Assembly: GCA_963975885.1 (NCBI GenBank)
Contig: CAXBIS010000001.1
Location: 270,297-334,296, forward strand
Reading direction: 5' to 3'
From: Pseudazoarcus sp963975885
GTDB lineage: Bacteria; Pseudomonadota; Gammaproteobacteria; Burkholderiales; Rhodocyclaceae
DNA: 64,000 nt
In this document: positions 1 to 8,776 of the stretch, in pieces
Numbering within the stretch: position 1 is the first letter of the stretch
How the letters are laid out: the number at the start of each line of letters is the position of its first letter
The notes under the pieces: model-generated
Database searches by the model: none
Seen by the model: only the letters and a program-made list of their open reading frames with translations
Told to the model about the DNA's origin: nothing
Position numbers and translations under genes: made by a program

Positions 1-618
1 TACGGGCAGGCCGAAATGTTCCAGCAACGACGCCGTTTCGAACAGCGGCAACCCCATGATACCGCTGTGACTGCCGCGGATGTCCTCGACGAACACTGCC
101 GCACGTCCCTGGATGCCGTAGGCACCGGCCTTGTCCATCGGCTCGCCGCTTGCAACGTAGGCGCGGATCTCGGTTTCGGACAGCGTGCGAAAGCGTACTT
201 CGCTGACGCTCGTCAGGCACTCGCAGCGCATCTCGTCGGCCAGCGCCACGGAGGTCAGTACGCGGTGGCTACGTCCGGAAAGGCGTGCGAGCGTCGCGCA
301 GGCGTCGGCCGGCGAGGTCGGCTTGCCGATGATCTCGCCGTCCACCTCCAGCGTGGTGTCTGCGCCCAGCACGGGACGGCGCACCAGCTGGCGCATGAAC
401 AGGCGACGCACGCCGGCTTCGGCCTTCATGCGCGCCAGACGCGCGACGTAGGTCTCGACGTCCTCGCCCGACAGCGGCGTCTCGTCCACATCGTCGTCGG
501 CGCGTTCGTCCTGGCGGAACAGCAGCATGTCGAAGCGTACGTCGATCTGGCGCAGCAGTTCGCGGCGACGCGGGCTGCGCGAAGCAAGGTAGATGCGGGG
601 TCGGACGGATGGATTCAT
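1..618 (-). CDS. maf: Maf family nucleotide pyrophosphatase, 3' end outside window
   Basis: The minus-strand frame begins with ATG at 618 and stays open to the window edge (206 codons, no stop seen). The N-terminal motif ASRSPRRRELL and the later LGADTTLEVDGEIIGKP and GSHSGIMGLPL stretches are typical of Maf proteins, which hydrolyse non-canonical nucleoside triphosphates in the cytoplasm. Family members are about 190-210 residues, so only a few residues should be missing. Its ATG overlaps the stop of rlmH by 4 bp (ATGA), so the two are probably translationally coupled. Which Maf subfamily (dTTP/UTP or m7GTP preference) it belongs to was not decided. Confidence 0.93.
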   Translation of the reverse strand, partial: MNPSVRPRIYLASRSPRRRELLRQIDVRFDMLLFRQDERADDDVDETPLSGEDVETYVARLARMKAEAGVRRLFMRQLVRRPVLGADTTLEVDGEIIGKPTSPADACATLARLSGRSHRVLTSVALADEMRCECLTSVSEVRFRTLSETEIRAYVASGEPMDKAGAYGIQGRAAVFVEDIRGSHSGIMGLPLFETASLLEHFGLPV

Positions 619-1085
619 TCGCGATGGTAGGGGTGGTTGCGGGTCACGCTCCACGCGCGGTAGAGCGCCTCGGCAAGCAGCGGACGCACCAGCGCGTGGG
701 GCAGGGTGAGGCTGGACAATCGGATGGATTCGGAGGCGTCACGCTTGAGCGCATCGGTCAGGCCGTCGGGCCCCCCGACGATCAGCGCGATGTCTTCGCC
801 GCCCTCGCGCCAGGCTTCCAGTCTCGCGGCCAGCGCCGCGGTGGTGAGGTCGCGCCCGTGTTCGTCGAGGATCACGCGCCGGCAGCGTGCCGGCAGGGCG
901 GTAACGATGCGCGCGGCTTCGGCGCTTTGCATCGCCTCGACCGTCTTGCCGGTGGTGCGCGGTTCGGCCTTGATCTCGATGAGCTCGAGCGGCATCTCGC
1001 GCGGCATGCGCCGGGCGAACTCGGTGAAGCCGGCATCGACCCAGGACGGCATGCGCGTTCCGACGGCAACGACCAGCAGCTTCAT
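615..1085 (-). CDS. rlmH: 23S rRNA (pseudouridine1915-N3)-methyltransferase RlmH
   Basis: This 156-residue protein matches the usual RlmH length. It starts MKLLVVAVGTRMPSW, carries the SPOUT-fold cofactor-loop motif LIVGGPDGL near residue 102 and ends with the family tail VTRNHPYHRE. RlmH methylates pseudouridine 1915 in helix 69 of 23S rRNA on assembled 70S ribosomes, using S-adenosylmethionine. It lies between rsfS and maf, the usual order in betaproteobacteria, and overlaps maf by 4 bp. A 49-bp gap separates it from rsfS. Confidence 0.96.
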   Translation of the reverse strand: MKLLVVAVGTRMPSWVDAGFTEFARRMPREMPLELIEIKAEPRTTGKTVEAMQSAEAARIVTALPARCRRVILDEHGRDLTTAALAARLEAWREGGEDIALIVGGPDGLTDALKRDASESIRLSSLTLPHALVRPLLAEALYRAWSVTRNHPYHRE

Positions 1086-1134
1086 TGTCGAAACCGCGGG
1101 TGACGGAGCGCACGGTTGAGCAAGCGCATTGCGC

Positions 1135-1491
1135 TCAGGCCTTGTCGGGAATCTTGCGCGTGCCCGACGGGGTTGCTGCCCACAGCTCTTCGAGGTTGTA
1201 GTAGCTGCGGATGGCCGGCTGCATGATGTGCACGACGATGTCGGCCAGGTCGACCAGCACCCATTCGCCGGTGTCCTCGCCCTCGACGCTGATGACTTCG
1301 CCTCCGGCGGCCTTGACCTTTTCCTGCACGTGACGCGCGAGTGCGCGCGTCTGGCGGTTCGAGTCCGCGCTGGCGACGATCACCCGGTCGAACAGCGGGG
1401 TGAGCTTCGCGGTGTCGATGATCTCGATGTCGCGCGCCTTGATGTCCTCGAGCGCGTCGACGACGGTTTTTTCCAGTGCTTCCAGTTTCAT
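1135..1491 (-). CDS. rsfS: Ribosomal silencing factor RsfS
   Basis: The protein is 118 residues long and starts MKLEALEKTVVDALEDIKA. It contains the conserved RsfS stretches FDRVIVASADSNRQTRAL and the GEWVLVDLADIVVHIM core. RsfS binds ribosomal protein uL14 and blocks joining of the ribosomal subunits when nutrients are scarce. The ATG overlaps the nadD stop by 4 bp, the standard nadD-rsfS-rlmH arrangement, which supports both the start and the assignment. Confidence 0.96.
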   Translation of the reverse strand: MKLEALEKTVVDALEDIKARDIEIIDTAKLTPLFDRVIVASADSNRQTRALARHVQEKVKAAGGEVISVEGEDTGEWVLVDLADIVVHIMQPAIRSYYNLEELWAATPSGTRKIPDKA

Positions 1492-2165
1492 CGGGTTCCG
1501 CGATACAGAAAGTGGCGGCCAATATAGTCGACAACGGAATCGGGGAGCAAATAGCGCGGGCTGCGCCCGTGTGCAACCAGATTCCGTATGTGCGTGGCCG
1601 AGATCGACAGCGGCGTCATGTCAAAAGGCACGATCGCACCTGCGGGGCTTGTACGCAATGCGGCGGGCTCATGCGTGACACGATCGCCGCACAGGCGCGC
1701 GAGTCTGGACGGCATCGCCTGGAGCCACTGGCGGTCATGACCGGGGCGGTTGGCTACGGCAATGTGCGCCAGCCCGAGCAACTCTTCGCAGCGATGCCAG
1801 TCAGGCAGTCCGGCGAAGGCGTCGGCGCCCAGGATCAGCACCAGTGCCCGTCCCGTCCCTTCACGCTCGCGCAGCCGCTCGAGGGTGAGCACCGTGTAGC
1901 TGCGCCCTGTCGCGCGTACTTCCAGATCCTCGCAGCGCAAACGCGGATTGCCGGTCACGGCCTGCTCGACCATGGCCAGGCGGTGTTCGGCACTCGAGCC
2001 GGGTGCGTCGCGGTGCGGTGGCGTGCCGGCCGGGATCAGTGCGACCTGGGCGAGATCCAGGGTCTCGCACGCTTCCTCGGCCAGACGCAGATGCGCGAAG
2101 TGAACCGGGTCGAAGGTGCCCCCGAGCAGGCCCAGCGGGCGTGAATCAGAGGGGCTTGCCATCAT
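1488..2165 (-). CDS. nadD: Nicotinate-nucleotide adenylyltransferase NadD
   Basis: This 225-residue protein adenylylates nicotinate mononucleotide to deamido-NAD in NAD synthesis. The nucleotidyltransferase motif GGTFDPVHFAHL lies near residues 15-26, and SISATHIR near the C terminus is the ISxTxIR motif of the family. Two adjacent ATG codons (2165 and 2162) are possible starts. Either overlaps the upstream membrane-protein gene by about 20 bp. Its stop overlaps rsfS by 4 bp. Confidence 0.95.
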   Translation of the reverse strand: MMASPSDSRPLGLLGGTFDPVHFAHLRLAEEACETLDLAQVALIPAGTPPHRDAPGSSAEHRLAMVEQAVTGNPRLRCEDLEVRATGRSYTVLTLERLREREGTGRALVLILGADAFAGLPDWHRCEELLGLAHIAVANRPGHDRQWLQAMPSRLARLCGDRVTHEPAALRTSPAGAIVPFDMTPLSISATHIRNLVAHGRSPRYLLPDSVVDYIGRHFLYRGTR

Positions 2166-2916
2166 GCGTGTCGATCCCGAACACGTCGCGCGCGTTGGCG
2201 TAGAAGCTCGCGAAGGTCACCGGGACGAGTACCAGCGGCAACACCAGCACCAGCAGGGTCGACAGCAGCGGCGAGATCATGCCGGCGATGTTGACGATGA
2301 AGCTCGGCAGCATGCCCAGCATCACCAGCAGCGAGGCGCCGAAGGCGAGCAAGGGACGCCAGTTCTGCATGCAGGCGTAAAAGCTGAAGAACATCGCCTT
2401 GCCCGCCGGCACCTTCCACCACCCCGTCAATACCGGCGCGAACCAGTAGGCGGCGAGCACCGGCAGTGACAGCAGAAAGGCGGCGAGCAGCCCACCGCCC
2501 ACTTCGGGCAGCGGGCCCTCGGGGTCGAGTTCCTCCTGGCCGGTCATGATGCGCAGGATCAGACCGTCGTCGAACAGCGCGGTGAGCATCAGCACGACGA
2601 TGCTGGCCGCCAGATAGATGCCGCCGATCGCGACCAGTTGCGCGACGTTGCTTTTGAACCCGGAGAACAGGATGTCGGGCCCGACCTTGCGACCCTCGTC
2701 GATGGCACGGCAGGTGTTGAGCACGCCGAGCGACATCACCGGCATCAGCAGATAGGCGATGACCTGGCCGATCAGCGGGATCGAGCCGAGCACCAGCAGC
2801 GTCAGCATGTAGGTGAACGTGGCGAAGATGAGCACCGCAGGGTTGCGGCGCCACAGTCTCAGGCCGTCGGCGATCCAGCCCCAGCCGCGTTGCAGCGGAA
2901 GTCGTCGTGCTTGCAT
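2146..2916 (-). CDS. BPSS1780-like multi-pass inner-membrane protein
   Basis: The protein has 256 residues and about six hydrophobic segments, beginning near VLIFATFTYMLTLLVLGSIPLIGQVIAYLLM (given here only in part: from VLIFATF, residues about 28-58). The N-terminal RGWGWIADGLRLWRRNP stretch is typical of the BPSS1780 family of betaproteobacterial membrane proteins, whose function is unknown. It is probably co-transcribed with thrB upstream (21-bp gap) and nadD downstream (20-bp overlap). No catalytic motif is visible. Confidence 0.85.
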   Translation of the reverse strand: MQARRLPLQRGWGWIADGLRLWRRNPAVLIFATFTYMLTLLVLGSIPLIGQVIAYLLMPVMSLGVLNTCRAIDEGRKVGPDILFSGFKSNVAQLVAIGGIYLAASIVVLMLTALFDDGLILRIMTGQEELDPEGPLPEVGGGLLAAFLLSLPVLAAYWFAPVLTGWWKVPAGKAMFFSFYACMQNWRPLLAFGASLLVMLGMLPSFIVNIAGMISPLLSTLLVLVLPLVLVPVTFASFYANARDVFGIDTHDGKPL

Positions 2917-2937
2917 GTTGCGTCGTGTCGTCGGGTT

Positions 2938-3885
2938 TCAGGGTGGGTCGGGCAGGCGCGCCTCGCCGTCGATGCGCGCGAACAGGATCTGGCGATACTC
3001 GTCCGGGTCCTTGATCTGCACCATTTCTCCGCTGCGCGGCAGTTGCAGATCCTCGAGTCGCGACAGCCAGAAGCGAAGTGCGGCCGCGCGCAGGGCGGCC
3101 GGCCATAGCCGTCGCTCGTGTTCGGTATACGCGCGCTCCTCGCCATAGGCGGTGAGCAGCGCAGTGCTTCGCGCGGCATCGAGGCTACCGTCGGCCATGG
3201 TACACCAGTCGTTGACGGTCACCGCGAGGTCGAACAGCAGCGCGTCGGTACCGGCGAAATAGAAGTCGATCACACCGCCGATGAGCTCGCCGTCCCACAG
3301 CACGTTGTCGCGGAACAGGTCGGCGTGGATCACGCCCTGCGGCAGCGCTTCGAAATCCTGCTGTGCCTGCCAGGCCAGTTCGCTTTGCAGCAGTGCCGCG
3401 TCCGTTCCGGAAAGATGAGGTGCGACCCGATCGGCCACCTCCCGGCGCCATTGCGCGCCGCGCGGATGCGGCTGGCGGCGCCCGTAGGACTGGCCGGCCA
3501 GATGCAGGCCGGCGAGCATCGCCCCCACCCGCGTGCAATGCGCCGGCGTCGGGTCGGTGAGCCAGCGCCCGGACAGCCGGCGCACCAGCGCGGCCGGGCG
3601 GCCCGACAGCGTGCCCAGATACTCGTTGTTGCGATCGGCCACCGGCGCCGGCACCGGCAGGCCGTGATGCGCCAGGTGGGCGGTCAGATGCAGGTAGTAG
3701 GGCAGGTCGGCGCGCGCGACCGTCTCGAACAGCGTCAACACGTAGCGACCGAGCGTGGTCGTGACGAAGAAGTTGCTGTTCTGCACGCCTGCGGCGATGC
3801 CTTCGAAGGACACCAGCCGGCCCACGGCATAGTCGCCCAGCCAGCGTGCGAGATCCTCTTCGGTGACGGCAGTGAAAACCGACAT
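2938..3885 (-). CDS. thrB: Homoserine kinase, aminoglycoside-phosphotransferase type
   Basis: This 315-residue protein starts MSVFTAVTEEDLARWL, as expected of the APH-fold homoserine kinases of Pseudomonas and betaproteobacteria. The catalytic loop GVIHADLFRDNVLW is near residue 185, followed by the metal-binding VIDFYFAG. It phosphorylates L-homoserine in threonine synthesis. It is unrelated in sequence to the GHMP-type ThrB of enteric bacteria. A 14-bp gap follows the DUF2782 gene, so the two probably share a transcript. Confidence 0.94.
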   Translation of the reverse strand: MSVFTAVTEEDLARWLGDYAVGRLVSFEGIAAGVQNSNFFVTTTLGRYVLTLFETVARADLPYYLHLTAHLAHHGLPVPAPVADRNNEYLGTLSGRPAALVRRLSGRWLTDPTPAHCTRVGAMLAGLHLAGQSYGRRQPHPRGAQWRREVADRVAPHLSGTDAALLQSELAWQAQQDFEALPQGVIHADLFRDNVLWDGELIGGVIDFYFAGTDALLFDLAVTVNDWCTMADGSLDAARSTALLTAYGEERAYTEHERRLWPAALRAAALRFWLSRLEDLQLPRSGEMVQIKDPDEYRQILFARIDGEARLPDPP

Positions 3886-3899
3886 CGGCTAGCGGCCGC

Positions 3900-4217
3900 T
3901 CACCAGGACTTGATGACCCACATCGGTACCGACAGCTCTGGCTTCCGGTCGTGGCGGATCATCACGCCGTCGCCCGCACGGTCGACGAGGTAGTAGGGCA
4001 CGCCATGCGGCGGCGTCACCTTGACCATGTAGAGCCGGCCGTCGATGCGGTACTCCTCGACGCGGTCGCCGCCGCGCTGCAGGATGGTCACCTCGGGCTC
4101 GATCGGGTCGTCGGTCATGCCCTCGGGCGGCGGCGGCGGGGGTTCCAGCGGCTCGAGCATCTGTGCGGCGAGCGGCGCGGACAGTGCGAGCAGCAGGATC
4201 ATCAGCAGGCGTTGCAT
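3900..4217 (-). CDS. DUF2782 exported protein
   Basis: This small protein of 105 residues has a cleavable-looking signal peptide (MQRLLMILLLALSAPLAAQ) and a proline-rich segment (EPPPPPPEG). A compact C-terminal domain includes EPEVTILQRGGDRVEEYRI and ends VPMWVIKSW, characteristic of DUF2782. The function is unknown. In betaproteobacteria the family is commonly found beside thrB and polA, as here. Export to the periplasm is inferred from the signal peptide. Confidence 0.88.
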   Translation of the reverse strand: MQRLLMILLLALSAPLAAQMLEPLEPPPPPPEGMTDDPIEPEVTILQRGGDRVEEYRIDGRLYMVKVTPPHGVPYYLVDRAGDGVMIRHDRKPELSVPMWVIKSW

Positions 4218-4276
4218 GGAGTTCTCCGTTGATTGCGCTCATTCTAGCGCTGCCCGGCCGCCTTGCGGCACGGCGC

Positions 4277-5002
4277 TTACAGATTGAGCATGAGTTCGTG
4301 TTCCTCGGGCAGAGGCAGGAAGCCGCGCGTCTCGTAGTGCTTGAAGATCGCCGTAACGACATCGGCCGGTTCGTCGATGACCTGCACCAGATCGATGTCC
4401 TCGGCGCGGATCATGCCCTCGGACACCAGGCGCTCGCGGAACCAGTCGAGCAGGCCGGTCCAGAAAGGCGTGTGCACCAGAATCACGGGGATGCGCCGGC
4501 TCTTCTTGGTCTGGATCAGCGTGAGCACTTCGAGCAGCTCGTCGAGCGTGCCGAAGCCGCCCGGCAGCACCACATAGGCGGTCGCGAATTTGACGAAGGC
4601 GTACTTGCGCGCGAAAAAGTGGCGAAAGCCCTGGGAGATGTCCTGATAGGCGTTGCCGTGCTGCTCCATCGGCAGGTCGATGTTCAGCCCCACCGACGGG
4701 CTCTTGCCGTGGAAAGCGCCCTTGTTGGCCGCCTCCATGATGCCCGGGCCTCCGCCCGAGAGCACCGCGAAGCCCGCGTCCGAGAGCTGGCGGGCGATGT
4801 CTTCGGCCAGGCGGTAGTAGGGATGGTCGGTTTTAGTGCGGGCGCTGCCGAAGATCGACACCGCCGGGCGGATCGGGGCGAGCCGTTCGGTCGCCTCGAC
4901 GAACTCTGACATAATCCCGAAAATCCGCCAGGACTCGCGTGCATTGAAGCGCTGCGTGTCGGCTGTCGGCGGGCCGAACGGAAGCTTGTCTTTCGACGTC
5001 AT
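4277..5002 (-). CDS. LOG-family (TIGR00730) Rossmann-fold protein
   Basis: The protein has 241 residues and carries GGGPGIMEAANKGA near residue 82 and LPGGFGTLDELLE near residue 145. The second is the PGGxGTxxE signature of lysine-decarboxylase-like (LOG) proteins. Characterised LOG enzymes are phosphoribohydrolases that act on nucleoside monophosphates, including cytokinin nucleotides; the substrate here is not known. It is transcribed divergently from polA, with 91 bp between the start codons. Confidence 0.92.
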   Translation of the reverse strand: MTSKDKLPFGPPTADTQRFNARESWRIFGIMSEFVEATERLAPIRPAVSIFGSARTKTDHPYYRLAEDIARQLSDAGFAVLSGGGPGIMEAANKGAFHGKSPSVGLNIDLPMEQHGNAYQDISQGFRHFFARKYAFVKFATAYVVLPGGFGTLDELLEVLTLIQTKKSRRIPVILVHTPFWTGLLDWFRERLVSEGMIRAEDIDLVQVIDEPADVVTAIFKHYETRGFLPLPEEHELMLNL

Positions 5003-5093
5003 GTAGTTCTCTTTTTTGTCGTTGCCTGGTTATGCCCGTGCGATGTTGGACCGGCCGGGCCACCGGCGGTTTCGCCACGAGGATTTCCGGTAA

Positions 5094-7799
5094 ATGCCCA
5101 CGCTGCTGCTTGTAGACGGTTCCAGCTATCTGTATCGCGCCTTTCACGCGCTGCCGGACCTGCGCAATTCGGCCGGCGAGCCGACCGGCGCGGTGCGGGG
5201 CGTGCTGTCGATGCTGCGCCGGCTCGAGAGCCAGTACGCGGCAGAGTATCGCGCCTGCGTGTTCGACGCCAAGGGCAAGACCTTCCGCGAGGACTGGTAC
5301 CCCGAGTACAAGGCCCAGCGCCCGCCCATGCCGGACGACCTTCGCGCGCAGATCGAGCCGCTGCACGAGGGCGTAGAGGCCGAGGGCTGGCCGCTGCTGA
5401 TGGTCGACGGGGTGGAGGCCGACGACGTCATCGGCACGCTCACGCGCCACGCGGTCGAGGCCGGCTGGGAGGTCGTGATCTCGACCGGCGACAAGGATCT
5501 CACGCAACTCGTGCAGCCGGGCGTGCGCTGGGTCAACACGATGACAGAGGAGGTGCTCGACGAGGCCGGTGTCACCGACAAGTTCGGTGTGCCGCCCGAG
5601 CGCATCGTCGACTATCTGTCGCTGGTCGGCGACACCGTGGACAACGTGCCCGGCGTGGAAAAGTGCGGCCCCAAGACCGCCGTGAAATGGCTGACTCAGT
5701 ACGGCACGCTCGACGCGCTGATCGAGCGCGCCGATGAAGTCGGCGGCAAGGTCGGCGAGAACCTGCGCCGGCATCTGGAATTCCTGCCGATGGGGCGCAA
5801 GCTCGTGACCGTGCGCACCGATCTCGATCTGCCCTTCGAGCCGGACGAACTGCTCGCCCGCGGTGACGACAAGCCGCGCCTGAAGAAGCTCTACGAACGC
5901 ATGGAGTTTCGCAGCTGGCTGCGCGATATCGACGGCGATGGCAAGACCGAGGTGGTGCCGGCGGAAATTGATCCGGCCGACGACGAGCCCGAAGGGCGTG
6001 ACTACGTCACGATCCTGTCGTGGGACGACTTCGACGCTTGGCTGGCGAAGATCGAGGCGGCCGAGCTCACCGCCTTCGATACCGAAACCACCAGCCTCGA
6101 GCCGATGAAGGCGCGGCTGGTCGGCATGTCGTTCGCGGTCCAACCGGGACAGGCCGCCTATCTTCCGCTCGCGCATCGCGGCGCCGATGCCCCCGAGCAA
6201 CTGCCGCTCGACGAGGTGCTCGACAGGCTCCGTCCGTGGCTGGAGTCGGACAAGCACGCCAAGCTCGGCCAGAACCTCAAGTACGACGCCCATGTGCTCG
6301 CCAACCACGACATCGCCTTGCGCGGTATCCGCGAGGACACGCTGCTCGAATCCTACGTGCTCGAGTCGGACAAGACGCACGACATGGATTCGCTTGCCGC
6401 GCGACACCTGGGCGTGAAGACCATCACCTACACCGAGGTGTGCGGCAAGGGCGCCAAGCAGATCGGCTTCGACGAGGTCGCGGTGGACCGCGCCACCGAG
6501 TACGCCGCAGAGGATGCCGACATCACGCTGCGCCTGCACCGGCGCTTCGCGCGCCAGTTCGAGCGCGAAGCGCGGCTGGCCGAGTTGTACCGCGACATCG
6601 AGCTGCCCACGATGCAGGTGCTGTTCTCCATGGAGCGCACTGGCGTGCTGATCGACGCCTTCGTGCTCGCCCAGCACTCCGAGGAGCTGGGCCGGCGCAT
6701 GCACGAACTCGAAGGCCAGGCACATGAGCTGGCCGGCCAGCCGTTCAATCTCGGCTCGCCCAAACAGCTCGGCGAGATCCTCTTCGGCAAGCTCGGCCTG
6801 CCGGTCGTCAAGAAGACCGCCACCGGCCAGCCATCGACCGACGAGGACGTGCTCAGCCAGCTCGCCGACGATTACCCGCTGCCGAAGCTGCTGCTGGAGC
6901 ACCGCGGCTTCGCCAAGCTCAAGAGCACCTATGCCGACAAGCTGCCGCGCATGGTCGACCCCAGGACCGGCCGCGTGCACACCAGCTTCTCGCAGGCCAC
7001 GGCGGTGACCGGACGGCTCGCCAGCTCCGACCCCAATCTGCAGAACATCCCCATCCGCACCCCGGAGGGGCGGCGCATCCGCCAGGCCTTCATCGCACCG
7101 CGCGAGCATGTCATCGTCTCGGCCGACTATTCGCAGATCGAGCTGCGCATCATGGCGCATCTGTCGAACGACGCGCGCCTGCTCGAGGCCTTCGCGAACG
7201 GGGAGGACGTGCACCGCGCGACCGCCTCCGAAGTGTTCGGCGCGCCGCCGGCCGAGGTCACGAATGAGCAGCGCCGTTACGCCAAGGTGATCAACTTCGG
7301 CCTGATCTACGGCATGAGCGCGCACGGGCTGGCGCGCAACCTCGGCATCGAGCGTTCCGCCGCCCAGGGCTGGATCGACCGCTATTTCGCGCGCTACCCC
7401 GGCGTGGCCCAGTACATGGACCGCACGCGTGCCGAGGCGCGCGAGCGCGGCTATGTCGAGACCGTGTTCGGACGCCGCCTGTACCTGCCCGAGATCCGCG
7501 CCCAGCAGGCCGGACGCCGCCAGGGCGCCGAGCGCGCCGCGATCAACGCGCCGATGCAGGGCACGGCGGCCGATCTGATCAAGCGCGCGATGATCGCCGT
7601 GGATCGCTGGCTGTCCGCAGAGAAGATGGAGTCCCGCCTGGTGCTGCAGGTGCATGACGAACTCGTGCTCGAGGTGCCGAACTCGGAACTGGCCCGTATC
7701 CGCGAGGAATTGCCGAAGCTGATGGGTGGCGTGGCCGAACTGGCCGTGCCGCTGCTCGTCGAGGTCGGTGCGGGCGACAACTGGGACGAAGCGCATTGA
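5094..7799 (+). CDS. polA: DNA polymerase I
   Basis: This 901-residue protein has all three PolI modules. A 5'-nuclease domain covers residues 1 to about 290. A 3'-5' exonuclease domain at about 310-490 keeps the acidic FDTET motif near residue 327, so proofreading looks intact. The polymerase domain covers about 510-901, with motif A DYSQIELRIM near 677, motif B RRYAKVINFGLIYGMS near 724 and motif C VHDELVLEV near 853. It acts in Okazaki-fragment maturation and repair synthesis. The next gene starts at a TTG overlapping its stop. Confidence 0.98.
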   Translation: MPTLLLVDGSSYLYRAFHALPDLRNSAGEPTGAVRGVLSMLRRLESQYAAEYRACVFDAKGKTFREDWYPEYKAQRPPMPDDLRAQIEPLHEGVEAEGWPLLMVDGVEADDVIGTLTRHAVEAGWEVVISTGDKDLTQLVQPGVRWVNTMTEEVLDEAGVTDKFGVPPERIVDYLSLVGDTVDNVPGVEKCGPKTAVKWLTQYGTLDALIERADEVGGKVGENLRRHLEFLPMGRKLVTVRTDLDLPFEPDELLARGDDKPRLKKLYERMEFRSWLRDIDGDGKTEVVPAEIDPADDEPEGRDYVTILSWDDFDAWLAKIEAAELTAFDTETTSLEPMKARLVGMSFAVQPGQAAYLPLAHRGADAPEQLPLDEVLDRLRPWLESDKHAKLGQNLKYDAHVLANHDIALRGIREDTLLESYVLESDKTHDMDSLAARHLGVKTITYTEVCGKGAKQIGFDEVAVDRATEYAAEDADITLRLHRRFARQFEREARLAELYRDIELPTMQVLFSMERTGVLIDAFVLAQHSEELGRRMHELEGQAHELAGQPFNLGSPKQLGEILFGKLGLPVVKKTATGQPSTDEDVLSQLADDYPLPKLLLEHRGFAKLKSTYADKLPRMVDPRTGRVHTSFSQATAVTGRLASSDPNLQNIPIRTPEGRRIRQAFIAPREHVIVSADYSQIELRIMAHLSNDARLLEAFANGEDVHRATASEVFGAPPAEVTNEQRRYAKVINFGLIYGMSAHGLARNLGIERSAAQGWIDRYFARYPGVAQYMDRTRAEARERGYVETVFGRRLYLPEIRAQQAGRRQGAERAAINAPMQGTAADLIKRAMIAVDRWLSAEKMESRLVLQVHDELVLEVPNSELARIREELPKLMGGVAELAVPLLVEVGAGDNWDEAH

Positions 7800-8776
7800 G
7801 CGAGGCCAGGCGGCGCGTACTCGTAACGGGGGCTGGCGGCTTTCTCGGCACGCGCATTGCCGCCGCGCTGGACGATGGCTTCGAAGTGGTGCGCATGTTC
7901 CGCCATGGCAACCCCGGCCCGGGCGTGGCGATCGCCGATCTGGACCACGAGCGCGCGCTCGCGCGAGCCTGCGAGGGCGTGGCCTTCGTCGTGCATTGCG
8001 CCGGCCACGCGCATGCGCACGGCGCACGCGATGACGCCGCCGCGCACGAGCGCATCAACCATCTGGGCACGCGGCGACTCGCCGAAGCGGCTGCGGCGGC
8101 CGGTGTGCGCCGTTTCGTGTTTCTCTCCAGCGTCAAGGCCGCGGGACATCCGGGCGGCGCGGTCGCCGACGAAGCCTGGCCGGCGCCGCCGGACATGCCC
8201 TATGGCCGATCCAAGCGCGCCGCCGAGGCGTCGCTCGCGCAAGTCTGCGCGGCTTCCCCCATGGCCGCGACCAGTCTGCGTCTGGCGATGGTCTATGGCC
8301 ACGGCAGTCGCGGCAATCTGGAACGCATGCTCGCCGGTATCCGCGCCGGCTGGTTCCCGCCCTTGCCGCACGCCTGCGCGCCGCGCTCGATGGTGCACGC
8401 GGCCGACGTCGTCTCGGCCGTGTGCGCGGTGCTCGAGGCTCCTGTCGCCCTGAACCGCGTCTTCATCGTCGCCGACGCCGAGCCGCACAGCGCGGCCGAG
8501 ATCTACGACCTCGCGCGCGCACTGCTGGGGCTCTCGCCGATGCGCTGGCGGGTGCCGGCCGTGGCCTTGCGCGCGGCCGGAAGTGCGGGGGATCTCGCCG
8601 GTCGGTTGCTGCGCCGGCGCATGCCGCTGGATTCGACCATCGTTGCACGCCTGCTCGACCCCGAGTGCTACAGCCCGCGCGCGATCGAACGCGAACTGGG
8701 CTGGCATGCGCGCGTCGCCCTGCCTGACGGCCTGCGCGAGGCGCTTGGCGGCGAACTGGCGGGGGCCGCGCGATGA
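7796..8776 (+). CDS. WbpV-like NAD-dependent nucleotide-sugar epimerase/dehydratase
   Basis: This 326-residue extended short-chain dehydrogenase starts at TTG 7796, overlapping the polA stop. The Rossmann motif TGAGGFLGTRI lies at residues 10-20. The active-site segment contains FLSSVKAAG and YGRSKRAAE, the YxxxK pair. In O-antigen loci the order WbpV-like epimerase, WbpL-like transferase, WbpM-like dehydratase is common, and it is reproduced here. The likely role is making a nucleotide amino sugar for the first glycan residue. The exact substrate cannot be read from sequence. Confidence 0.85.
   Translation: MSEARRRVLVTGAGGFLGTRIAAALDDGFEVVRMFRHGNPGPGVAIADLDHERALARACEGVAFVVHCAGHAHAHGARDDAAAHERINHLGTRRLAEAAAAAGVRRFVFLSSVKAAGHPGGAVADEAWPAPPDMPYGRSKRAAEASLAQVCAASPMAATSLRLAMVYGHGSRGNLERMLAGIRAGWFPPLPHACAPRSMVHAADVVSAVCAVLEAPVALNRVFIVADAEPHSAAEIYDLARALLGLSPMRWRVPAVALRAAGSAGDLAGRLLRRRMPLDSTIVARLLDPECYSPRAIERELGWHARVALPDGLREALGGELAGAAR

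Noticed and set aside
4833..8027. 1064-codon minus-strand open frame
   Set aside because: It lies opposite polA, is Arg/His/Ala-rich without any motif, and exists because of GC-rich codon bias in the true gene.
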